Source of the DNA: Bacteroidota bacterium
GTDB taxonomy: Bacteria > Bacteroidota > Bacteroidia > Flavobacteriales > Flavobacteriaceae
Reading direction: 5' to 3'
DNA: 21,300 bases
NCBI GenBank assembly: GCA_018656255.1
Contig: JABHYI010000155.1
Location: 1-21,300 of the forward strand
The notes beneath the pieces are model-generated. The model worked only from the letters and a program-made list of their open reading frames with translations, was not told the DNA's origin and ran no database searches. Both the position numbers and the translations under genes were made by a program. This document shows positions 1-7,387 of the stretch, in pieces. Each line of letters begins with the position of its first letter. Position 1 is the first letter of the stretch.

Positions 1-575
1 AAAAGCAAAATGTTTTTGATGACTTTATAGCCGCCGCAGAATATTTAATTGGTAAAAAATACACCTCTAGTGATTTCCTAGCAATTCGTGGAGGGTCTAA
101 TGGGGGGCTTTTGGTGGGCGCTACAATGACACAGCGGCCAGATTTAATAAAAGTAGCCCTTCCGGCTGTAGGAGTCCTGGATATGTTACGATATCACACC
201 TTTACTGCAGGTGCTGGGTGGGCCTATGATTATGGTACTGCGCAACAGAGTAAAGAAATGTTTGAATACCTAAAGGCATACTCCCCGGTACATAATGTAA
301 CTCCTGGCACAAAGTATCCTGCGACAATGGTTACCACAGGAGATCATGATGATAGAGTAGTGCCTGCGCATAGTTTTAAATTTGCAGCAGAATTACAAGA
401 AAAACAAGGGGGCACGGCTCCTGTTTTGATTAGGATTGAAACAGATGCAGGACATGGCGCAGGAACTCCAGTAAGCAAAACCATTGAACAATATGCAGAT
501 ATATATGGCTTTACTTTATATAATATGGGCTACAAGGTTTTGCCAAAACAAATGAATGATGGCGTAAAACAATAG
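1..575 (+). CDS. Prolyl oligopeptidase family serine peptidase (S9), C-terminal part
   Basis: This is the 3' end of a gene that starts before the window. The frame is open from base 3 and stops with TAG at 573-575. The alpha/beta-hydrolase catalytic set of the S9A prolyl oligopeptidases is visible: nucleophile Ser in GGSNGG (Ser codon 96-98), Asp in HDDRV (about 348-353) and His in DAGHGAG (His codon 453-455). The family cleaves short peptides after proline. A periplasmic location is common in Bacteroidota, but the N-terminus is missing so location cannot be judged. The internal TTG at 111 is not a start, because it lies downstream of the catalytic Ser in an uninterrupted frame. A hairpin follows at 594-639. 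Confidence 0.95.
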   Translation, partial: KQNVFDDFIAAAEYLIGKKYTSSDFLAIRGGSNGGLLVGATMTQRPDLIKVALPAVGVLDMLRYHTFTAGAGWAYDYGTAQQSKEMFEYLKAYSPVHNVTPGTKYPATMVTTGDHDDRVVPAHSFKFAAELQEKQGGTAPVLIRIETDAGHGAGTPVSKTIEQYADIYGFTLYNMGYKVLPKQMNDGVKQ

Positions 576-593
576 CGCAATTTAAACCACTAT

Positions 594-639
594 AAAGCTA
601 TATATAACTAGGTAAATACACTTGATATATAGCTTTTTT
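594..639 (+). terminator. Rho-independent-type terminator after the S9 peptidase
   Basis: Perfect 12-bp inverted repeat AAAGCTATATAT (594-605) and ATATATAGCTTT (625-636), ending in a T run (634-639). The 19-base loop is long for a terminator. It overlaps the TTG at 622, which argues against that codon as the start of the next gene. Confidence 0.6.
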
Positions 640-654
640 ATCACACTATTTTTT

Positions 655-1608
655 ATGCTAAAGGTAACGATTAACGAATTTTCATATCCAAACACGCCTG
701 AGGTGTCAGTACTAAAAGACATCGTGTTTTCATTAAAAGAAGGAGAGCATTTGGCGGTTTTAGGAGAAAGTGGTTGCGGAAAATCTACCTTACTCCACTT
801 AATTTACGGACTATTGCATTTAGAAAATGGCCTGTTGTTTTGGAAAGAAAAACAGCTGTTAGGGCCACAACACAATCTTGTGCCTGGAGAGCTTGCTATG
901 AAATTGGTAGCTCAAGAGTTTAATGTAATGCCGTTTATATCTGTTGCAGAAAATATAGCCACACACCTAAAGCGAAATAACAAAGAGCAAGACGCAGCTC
1001 GTGTAGATGAGCTATTAGAGGTTGTGGCCCTACAAGAGTATAAAAACACGAAGGTGAAAAACCTTAGCGGAGGTCAAAAACAAAGAGTTGCGCTTGCAAA
1101 AGCGCTTGCAAATACTCCTGAGGTCATCTTTTTAGACGAGCCATTTAGCAATATTGACACCTTCAGGAAAAACAAACTCCGCCGTAATTTATACGGCTAT
1201 TTGAAAGACAACAATATTACCTGTGTTACTGCCACTCATGATAGCGACGAGGCACTGGGTTTTGCAGACACCATTCTTATGCTGCGAGCTGGCAACAAAG
1301 AAATGATGGGAAGCCCTCAGGAGATTATCTCAAATCTTAAAACACCTTACCAAGCTGGTTTTTTTGGTTCTGGGTCTGTTATTGACACGGCTATATTTAA
1401 GGGGGTTAAAAAAGAGGCCCTTCGCACAGTATTGCCTCATGAACTGAAAATATCAAAAACACCTACACCTGTCTTTGGCGTGGTTTTAAAGCAATACTTT
1501 AAAGGTCATTACTACGAGGTGCAGGTACAAACTCCAGAAGGTGTTTTGTATCTAAATCACCCTACATTGCTAGAAGAAAAAACAAAGGTTTACCTGGAGT
1601 TGGTATAA
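655..1608 (+). CDS. ABC transporter ATP-binding protein (orphan, PotA/FbpC-like)
   Basis: A 317-residue ATPase subunit. In order: Walker A GESGCGKST (37-45), Q-loop Gln near 87, signature LSGGQ (137-141), Walker B VIFLDEPF (157-164) and the switch His in TATHD (195). After about residue 235 comes a C-terminal extension of roughly 80 residues that looks like the TOBE-type regulatory domain of PotA/FbpC/MalK-like ATPases. I chose ATG 655 over the in-frame TTG at 622 because 622 lies inside the terminator hairpin and would add only a hydrophobic stub. No permease or substrate-binding protein gene adjoins it, so the substrate cannot be assigned. It ends 21 bases from the oppositely oriented HupE-like gene, and I see no hairpin between them. 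Confidence 0.9.
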   Translation: MLKVTINEFSYPNTPEVSVLKDIVFSLKEGEHLAVLGESGCGKSTLLHLIYGLLHLENGLLFWKEKQLLGPQHNLVPGELAMKLVAQEFNVMPFISVAENIATHLKRNNKEQDAARVDELLEVVALQEYKNTKVKNLSGGQKQRVALAKALANTPEVIFLDEPFSNIDTFRKNKLRRNLYGYLKDNNITCVTATHDSDEALGFADTILMLRAGNKEMMGSPQEIISNLKTPYQAGFFGSGSVIDTAIFKGVKKEALRTVLPHELKISKTPTPVFGVVLKQYFKGHYYEVQVQTPEGVLYLNHPTLLEEKTKVYLELV

Positions 1609-1629
1609 GCCGAAATGGATAACTTAGCT

Positions 1630-2208
1630 TTAAAGCAGGTCCCACAATATTTTTACTGCAAAAATTAATATTATTGCAGAGCATGAAATGATAACATGCT
1701 CGTGTTTTAGTTTTTTAAACCCGCGAAATGCCATCTGTATAGCCGCTAAAAAAACACCCACAATTATGAGTTGACCAAGCTCAATACCAATATTAAAACC
1801 TACCAGAGAAGCAAGTAAGTTATCATCTTCAAAAAATGCCATTTTCAAAAAATTTGAAAATGCCAATCCATGAATACACCCAAAAATTAACACTGTAGTG
1901 TATAATAGTTGGTAGTTAATTTGGGTAGGTTTATACACTTTAATAAAATTATTTATACAGGTTACAATAATTGTAATGGGTATCAACTGCTCTATGATAT
2001 CACGTGGCAAGGTAAAAATATCATAGACAGAAAGCACTAAGGTAATGCTGTGCCCTATGGTAAAGGCCGTTATAAGCAAGGCTAGTTTTCTCCACTGGGA
2101 AAGGCTAAAAAATACAGTTATGGCTAGTATAAAAAGCAGGTGGTCAATACCGTCTAGATCTAAAATATGCGATAGTCCTTGTTTAAAAAAAAGTACAAAT
2201 GTCTGCAT
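1630..2208 (-). CDS. HupE/UreJ-family membrane protein
   Basis: A 192-residue polytopic membrane protein with about six hydrophobic segments. It carries the conserved His/Asp positions of the HupE/UreJ_2 family: H14 with DLDGIDH (17-23), IGHS (51-54) and IHGLAFS (112-118). HupE and UreJ proteins are linked to nickel uptake for hydrogenase and urease. No hydrogenase, urease or other nickel enzyme is visible here, and the Bacteroidota members of this family have no firm role, so the metal function is inference only. Its ATG overlaps the TAA of the upstream Gre-like gene by one base (2208), indicating translational coupling. It is the last gene of a three-gene minus-strand operon. Confidence 0.85.
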   Translation of the reverse strand: MQTFVLFFKQGLSHILDLDGIDHLLFILAITVFFSLSQWRKLALLITAFTIGHSITLVLSVYDIFTLPRDIIEQLIPITIIVTCINNFIKVYKPTQINYQLLYTTVLIFGCIHGLAFSNFLKMAFFEDDNLLASLVGFNIGIELGQLIIVGVFLAAIQMAFRGFKKLKHEHVIISCSAIILIFAVKILWDLL

Positions 2209-2666
2209 TACTCAATCGCTTTAATTTGATAGTTAGTTTCTCTAAAAGAAAAGGTGTCTCCAACTTGCTTGCCAAATAACAATTTGCCTATTGGCGTTTG
2301 TAGACCAATACAATAGTAGTGGTTGCTTTGGTGGATCAAAACACCCAATGAGATACTTAAAAAAAAGTTGCCTTTGTTGGTAGTTACCAAACTTCCTAAA
2401 TGAGCATGGGTTGCTGATTTTGTAAGATTGATTTTGTGGAGTACTTCAAGGGTTTTCTCAATTTCTACTAATCGTTCACCTGCTTGTTCTCTGTCTAGTT
2501 GTAACATAGCCCTAGCGGTCTCATGCTTATCTCCTGCGCTACTTTTTGTTGCATCATCTAAGGATGCAATAATGCCCTTAATTTTATCTTGAACAATAAT
2601 ATACTTCTGCAGTATTTGCTGTTCACAAGATAGCAGTAAGTGTTCTTTGATTTTTTTTGAGCTCAT
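2208..2666 (-). CDS. GreA/GreB-like transcription elongation factor homologue
   Basis: A 152-residue protein with Gre layout. An N-terminal helical hairpin (about residues 1-85) has a charged tip region reading SSAGDKHETARAM. A C-terminal FKBP-like domain has the pattern P-x-G-x-L-x-G-K-x-x-G-D typical of GreA/GreB/Rnk. Gre factors enter the RNA polymerase secondary channel and stimulate transcript cleavage. Flavobacterial proteins of this length are sometimes labelled 3-oxoacyl-ACP synthase in databases, and nothing here supports that. ATG 2666 is preferred. A TTG at 2684 directly abuts the stop of the upstream gene and would add six residues. It is coupled to the HupE-like gene by a one-base stop/start overlap. 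Whether it acts on RNA polymerase is not shown by sequence. Confidence 0.75.
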   Translation of the reverse strand: MSSKKIKEHLLLSCEQQILQKYIIVQDKIKGIIASLDDATKSSAGDKHETARAMLQLDREQAGERLVEIEKTLEVLHKINLTKSATHAHLGSLVTTNKGNFFLSISLGVLIHQSNHYYCIGLQTPIGKLLFGKQVGDTFSFRETNYQIKAIE

Positions 2667-2684
2667 TGCTATTAATTTGAACAA

Positions 2685-3815
2685 CTAATGTTGTTCTTTT
2701 TTAGATGAAAGTACTGCCAACTCTTTACCAATACTGCTTCCTATGGCAACACCCATTCCTCCCAAACGAACACCACAGAAAACGCCAGGGTATAGTTTTT
2801 TTATAATGGGCTTTTTTTGGCTTCCAACCCCCATAATACCACTCCAGCGAGTGTCTATCTCAAAGGGTGTTTGAGGCAATATAGTGGTTTTTAGAAGATG
2901 TTCTAGTTTGTCTTGTATTATAGAAGTAAGTCCTGTTTGAGAGGTGTTTTCTGCGTCAAAGGCAAGGTTTCTAGCGCCACCAAATAAAATTCTATCATCA
3001 ATATTTCTAAAATAATAATAGCCACAATCAAGATGAAAAGTGCCTTTGATCGCTAAATTTTTAATGGGCTTTGTGATGAGTACTTGTGCTCTTGCCGGTT
3101 GTACGTCTTCTTGCAGTAACTCCTTAGCAAAACCGTTGGTGGCAATACATATGCTTTTTGCCTCAACAGTTAGGTTGCCTAGAGTAAAAACTGGCGACGC
3201 ACCCTTTTGTGAGATTTCTTTAACCAACGCATTGTTTAGTATTAACACACCTTTTGAGGCAGCTTTTTCTAGTAATGCTGTCATCATCTTGCCGGTATCA
3301 AGCTGTCCTTCAAATTTATTGAAAATTGCTTTCGGGGCTACTTTTTCAAACCCAAAAGGGGTGTCAACCACAGAAAACACATTGGCACTAAAAATGGGAA
3401 ATAGCAGCTCATTGATGGCGTCTAAATTTTTGACACATTTGTCAAAAACAGCACTGTCTGTGTCTGGAAAAAGTTCATATCCTCCCAGTTGAGCATAGGC
3501 AATTCTCTGGTCTGTTAAGGCGGCTCTAAGGGTAGAGAGGCCCTTAAGACGCTCAGAAATAAGCCCGACCACCTCATTTGGAGTGTGTGTTTCTAGGTCT
3601 TGTAGTATTTCAGACATGCTGCCAAAACAAGCAAACCCTGCGTTTTTAGTGCTGGCTCCACTGGGCAAGGTTCCTTTTTCAAAAACCACAATTTTAGCCT
3701 CTGGATGAAGTTCTCGTAATTCTAGAGCGCAGCTAAGACCAACAATTCCGCTGCCAATAATGGCAAAGTCTATATTGGCAAACCATGACTGTTGTTCCCA
3801 GTAGGATAGATTCAT
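2685..3815 (-). CDS. FAD-dependent oxidoreductase, DAO (DadA/glycine oxidase-like) family
   Basis: A 376-residue flavoenzyme. The N-terminal Rossmann motif GSGIVG (21-26) with a following acidic residue (VVFEKG, Glu 46) is the FAD-ADP binding fold. The segment SGASTKNAGFACFG (52-65) matches the FAD-contact region of D-amino-acid/sarcosine/glycine oxidase relatives. Near the C-terminus RWSGIMGVG and GVRLGGMGVAIGSSIG match the second FAD-binding strand. The substrate is probably a secondary or primary amine or amino acid, but the exact one is not readable. No signal peptide is seen, so it is probably cytoplasmic. First gene of the operon with the Gre-like and HupE-like genes, 18 bases before the Gre ATG, and divergent from the PNGase F-like gene. 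Confidence 0.88.
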   Translation of the reverse strand: MNLSYWEQQSWFANIDFAIIGSGIVGLSCALELRELHPEAKIVVFEKGTLPSGASTKNAGFACFGSMSEILQDLETHTPNEVVGLISERLKGLSTLRAALTDQRIAYAQLGGYELFPDTDSAVFDKCVKNLDAINELLFPIFSANVFSVVDTPFGFEKVAPKAIFNKFEGQLDTGKMMTALLEKAASKGVLILNNALVKEISQKGASPVFTLGNLTVEAKSICIATNGFAKELLQEDVQPARAQVLITKPIKNLAIKGTFHLDCGYYYFRNIDDRILFGGARNLAFDAENTSQTGLTSIIQDKLEHLLKTTILPQTPFEIDTRWSGIMGVGSQKKPIIKKLYPGVFCGVRLGGMGVAIGSSIGKELAVLSSKKEQH

Positions 3816-3838
3816 AAATAGTATTATATTTAAGCCTG

Positions 3839-3870
3839 TTTGCTTAAAGCAAATTGCATTTATAAATTTA
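3839..3870 (+). promoter_or_regulatory. Candidate promoter of the PNGase F-like gene with a palindrome over its -33 element
   Basis: The divergent gap holds TTTG (3839-3842), 20 bases, then TAAATTTA (3863-3870), one base off the Bacteroidota consensus TAnnTTTG. The -33 element lies in a perfect 15-base palindrome, TTTGCTTAAAGCAAA (3839-3853), with 7-base arms, which could be an operator. A start for the gene is 12 bases further on. Pattern match only. Confidence 0.35.
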
Positions 3871-3881
3871 ATTACATTTTG

Positions 3882-6800
3882 ATGAAAACCAACTACAGAC
3901 TATTACTTGTTTTTATTTTATTCTCTTTTGTGTCATTTTCTCAACAACCTGGAGATGAAATTGAAATTCAAACCATAGAATTTGATGGCTATCCTGTAGG
4001 ACAAGGTTGGCTATCTCCAAGAGAGGGATATTTTGATTTTACCTCTTTAGAAGGGCTTGATTTTGAAAAAGTATACATTAAATACAAACTAAAGTGTGAC
4101 CCAACTCAAAATCCAAATTGTGGAGAGTGGGATTACCTGTCATACCTAAAAGTTATTGAACATACGGGCAAAGGGCTTCACCCTAACTACTATATTGGCG
4201 GAAATGGAGGTTTAACACCAGATAGTTTTTCTTACATGAACAATACAGCCTGGAGCTATACTCCTAGGTATGAGCAAACGATCGTTTTTGATGACCCTTC
4301 TGCGCTTGTGGCATACCAAGTGGGTGATGGAACGCAAGAAATTCAAGATCCTTTTGATGCTTCTTTGGAAGACTCTCAGATGCAGTATTTATTTAGACAG
4401 TCTGAGCTTGTGGCCTCTGGATTAACTCCCGGAGATATTACAGGAATGCAGTTTAACATTCTTGATACTGGTGGAGAAATGCAGCACCTTAGAATTGGCC
4501 TAAAGGCAACCACACAAAACGAATTACAGGAAAATGAGATAATTACAGATTTTGTTGAAGTCTTTGCTAAAGATTTGGCCTTTAGTGATACCGGCTGGCA
4601 GCATATTGATTTCCCTTCTTTTTTTAGCTGGGATGGGGCATCAAACATCATTGTAGAGGTCGCCTTTACAGGTAAAGAGGGCGCAAGCGCTGTATCTTTG
4701 AGTGGTAATGCCTACTCCTGGGATTGCGCATCACAGGCTGCAACCGCAGACGCTTATTTTAATTTTAATGGGCCAGACAAACTAAAAGTTCCAACCACCA
4801 ATCTTACAGAGATAGAAAATGAAGTTACCATTTCTTTTTGGCTAAACGGAAACGGTGAGCAGCCTCAAAACGATAGTGTTTTTGATGTCCATGATCAAGA
4901 GGGAAATAGAGTTTTAAACATACATCTGCCTTGGAGCAACCAAAGAGTGTATTGGGACGCAGGAGACGCAACAGGGTATGATCGCATAGATAAAGAAGTT
5001 GATGATATTGATCAATACAAAGATGTTTGGAACCATTGGGCATTCACTAAAAATGCAACCACTGGTGTAATGAATATCTACCTCAACGCAGAACTATGGC
5101 ATACAGGAACAGGGCTCAATAGAGCGGTAGGTGCTATCGCTGATTTTAACCTTGGAAGAGGACAATGGAATGCAGATAATTTTTATGATGGCAAACTAGA
5201 TGATTTCCAAATTTGGGCCACAGAGTTAGATCCGGCTACCATTGCCAATTGGATGCACAAGGATGTTGATGCCTCCCACCCTAACTATTCAGCATTAAAG
5301 GTAAATTACAAGTTTGATCAAATCACGACAAATTATGAGACTCTTGAAGAAGTTTTAGACGAGCAAACACCGCTTTACGGTGTTCCGCAGTTAAAAAACT
5401 ATAGTGGTGCACACTTCAAGAACTTTACAACATCTACAACAAGGCCCAACGTAAAATTTAATCGCAACACCGCCAGCTATACTATAAATACAGAGCTTGT
5501 TGTAGACTCCATTGCAAAAGGAAAAGTGATGGTAGAGAAATATGTGCAAGAAGTGGTTGGAGAAATCCCTGTTTTGGATCAAACTCTTTATGTAAACCCT
5601 ACCTATTATAATAACTACCAGTATGATGCTAATTTGGTTGCCACAGACTCTACGGCTGTAGCTCCAGATGTTACCCTTATTCTAGAACAAATTGAATATA
5701 ATACCACCGTACCTGGAGAAGAAGTGCTTGTCCCGTGGGAGATTGGCCGTTATATAACACCCTACGGAAATGGCCTTTCTTTAGGTGATGATGGCTGGAC
5801 GTGGATTTTTGATGTTACAGACTTTCAGCACCTATTTCAAGGAGATGATGTGCACATTCAGGCAGGAAATTTTCAAGAATTACTTGACATGAAAGTTGTT
5901 TTCAAAGTGGGTACCCCTTCCAGAGAACTCTTGGGTATTCAGAACTTATATTCTGGTAATTATAGTTTAAATACCTTCGATGATGTGGTTGTAAACACCA
6001 CGGTGCCTCTCAACCCAGAGGCAGAGATGTTTTCGGTAAAATCGACCCTATCAGGACATGGTTTTGGAAATGGTAATAATTGTGGGGAGTTTTGTAACAA
6101 TACCCATAAAGTACTTGTAAACGGTGTTGAGCAATATAGCTGGGAGATTATGCAAGAATGCGGAGAAAACCCACTCTACCCTCAAGGGGGAACCTGGATG
6201 TATGACAGAGCTGGTTGGTGTCCAGGAGCTCCTGCAACGGTTCAAAATTTGGATGTCACACCATTTATTAATGTTGGGGTAGATGCCACAACAGACATAG
6301 ATTACGACATAGATCAAGACCCTTACGGAAACTATATAACAGAAATCTTTTTTGTGGAATATGGTGCTCCGAACTTTACCAATGATGCCTCATTAGAGGA
6401 AATTATTGCGCCAAACATTTTTAAACTAAACACTAGATTTAACCCAACGTGTGGCGAGCCGGTTATTAGAATTAAGAACAATGGAGAGAACCCATTAGAA
6501 TCTGTAATTGTAACCTATGGCGTTCAAGGAGAAGATTCTTACAGCTATACCTGGACAGGAAGTTTAGCGTTTTTAGAGCAGGAGGTGATCACACTCCCTG
6601 CTATTGAGGTTGGTGATTACTACCAAGGAACTACCTCTTTTGAGGTAAGTCTTAGCGGGGCAAATGGCGGTGCAGATCAATACGAGTTTAACAACAGTCT
6701 TACCTCAGAATTTGAGGCCGCTCCAATTCATGAGGAACAATTGGTAATTGACTTTAAAACAAACAACCGTCCTTTTGAAAATAGCTACAAGGTCTTTGAC

Positions 6801-7313
6801 ACTGCTGGTAACGTTATGTTTGAGAGAGATTTTGATGATTCAAACACAACCTATACAGATCTAATTAATCTTCCACAGGGATGCTATGAGCTAGTGGTCT
6901 ATGATACGGGTGGTGACGGAATGAATAACTGGCCCTCAAACCATGGTAACGGATTTATTCGTTTAAAAAACTTGAGCGGTTCTACTATCGTATTTTTAGA
7001 ACGTTGGTTTGGAGAAACTATAAAGTACCGCTTTAGAAACGATGCTGCCTTAAACACTGAGGGCCAAGAAAACAGTTTGTTTTCTGTGCATCCAAACCCT
7101 ACAGATAATGCCTTTACAGTCTCTCTTATTAACTCTACAGAGTTTTTCTCAATGGAGATTTTTAACATCACAGGGATGTCTATCTATAAAGAAAGGGAGA
7201 TGGATCCTTCAAATAATACTGTAGATGTATCTAGCTATAGTAGTGGCGTGTATTTAATTTACTTAAAAACACAAAGTGGTGCTACCCAGGTTAGAAAACT
7301 TATTGTTAATTAA
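3882..7313 (+). CDS. Secreted PNGase F-like glycoamidase with split core, LamG-like insertion and T9SS tail
   Basis: A 1143-residue exported protein. The signal peptide (about 1-20, cut near FSFS-Q) fits ATG 3882; the upstream in-frame TTG at 3840 does not. The first PNGase F-like piece (about 25-95) holds CGEWD, whose Asp84 aligns with catalytic D60 of Elizabethkingia PNGase F. A roughly 520-residue insertion follows: a beta-sandwich module (about 150-280), a LamG/concanavalin-like domain (about 290-460) and a linker. The PNGase F fold resumes at EIGRYITPYG (620-629), DVTDF (644-648), CGEFC (734-738; Glu736 matches E206) and DRAGWCPG (775-782). The E118 site reads Gly662. Then come beta-rich domains and a T9SS type A sorting domain (about 1070-1143, VHPNPT onward). 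PNGase F removes N-glycans from asparagine; activity here is uncertain because of the E118 change. Likely surface-bound or released. Confidence 0.85.
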   Translation: MKTNYRLLLVFILFSFVSFSQQPGDEIEIQTIEFDGYPVGQGWLSPREGYFDFTSLEGLDFEKVYIKYKLKCDPTQNPNCGEWDYLSYLKVIEHTGKGLHPNYYIGGNGGLTPDSFSYMNNTAWSYTPRYEQTIVFDDPSALVAYQVGDGTQEIQDPFDASLEDSQMQYLFRQSELVASGLTPGDITGMQFNILDTGGEMQHLRIGLKATTQNELQENEIITDFVEVFAKDLAFSDTGWQHIDFPSFFSWDGASNIIVEVAFTGKEGASAVSLSGNAYSWDCASQAATADAYFNFNGPDKLKVPTTNLTEIENEVTISFWLNGNGEQPQNDSVFDVHDQEGNRVLNIHLPWSNQRVYWDAGDATGYDRIDKEVDDIDQYKDVWNHWAFTKNATTGVMNIYLNAELWHTGTGLNRAVGAIADFNLGRGQWNADNFYDGKLDDFQIWATELDPATIANWMHKDVDASHPNYSALKVNYKFDQITTNYETLEEVLDEQTPLYGVPQLKNYSGAHFKNFTTSTTRPNVKFNRNTASYTINTELVVDSIAKGKVMVEKYVQEVVGEIPVLDQTLYVNPTYYNNYQYDANLVATDSTAVAPDVTLILEQIEYNTTVPGEEVLVPWEIGRYITPYGNGLSLGDDGWTWIFDVTDFQHLFQGDDVHIQAGNFQELLDMKVVFKVGTPSRELLGIQNLYSGNYSLNTFDDVVVNTTVPLNPEAEMFSVKSTLSGHGFGNGNNCGEFCNNTHKVLVNGVEQYSWEIMQECGENPLYPQGGTWMYDRAGWCPGAPATVQNLDVTPFINVGVDATTDIDYDIDQDPYGNYITEIFFVEYGAPNFTNDASLEEIIAPNIFKLNTRFNPTCGEPVIRIKNNGENPLESVIVTYGVQGEDSYSYTWTGSLAFLEQEVITLPAIEVGDYYQGTTSFEVSLSGANGGADQYEFNNSLTSEFEAAPIHEEQLVIDFKTNNRPFENSYKVFDTAGNVMFERDFDDSNTTYTDLINLPQGCYELVVYDTGGDGMNNWPSNHGNGFIRLKNLSGSTIVFLERWFGETIKYRFRNDAALNTEGQENSLFSVHPNPTDNAFTVSLINSTEFFSMEIFNITGMSIYKEREMDPSNNTVDVSSYSSGVYLIYLKTQSGATQVRKLIVN

Positions 7314-7333
7314 CAGCAGGAATTTTGAGTCAT

Positions 7334-7370
7334 AAAAAAAGTGCTATCTAATCTTAGATAGCACTTTTTT
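7334..7370. terminator. Bidirectional terminator between the PNGase F-like gene and accC
   Basis: Near-perfect hairpin with arms AGTGCTATCTAA (7340-7351) and TTAGATAGCACT (7354-7365), an A run before and a T run after. It serves both convergent genes. Confidence 0.85.
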
Positions 7371-7387
7371 ATTTGATTGTGGTTGGT

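Noticed and set aside
1630..2208. A hydrogenase or urease locus suggested by the HupE/UreJ-like gene
   Set aside because: No hydrogenase or urease subunit or maturation gene is present in the window.
2208..2666. Reading the Gre-like gene as 3-oxoacyl-ACP synthase
   Set aside because: The protein is 152 residues with no thiolase-fold or active-site Cys motif; the real KAS III is fabH at 9326-10327.
3040..3492. Plus-strand open frame of 150 codons inside the FAD oxidoreductase gene
   Set aside because: It lies wholly antisense to a well-supported flavoenzyme and its translation resembles no protein family.
6899..7171. Minus-strand open frame inside the PNGase F-like gene, and similar ones at 4376-4651 and 6051-6317
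   Set aside because: These are antisense shadows of one long, clearly coding plus-strand frame.
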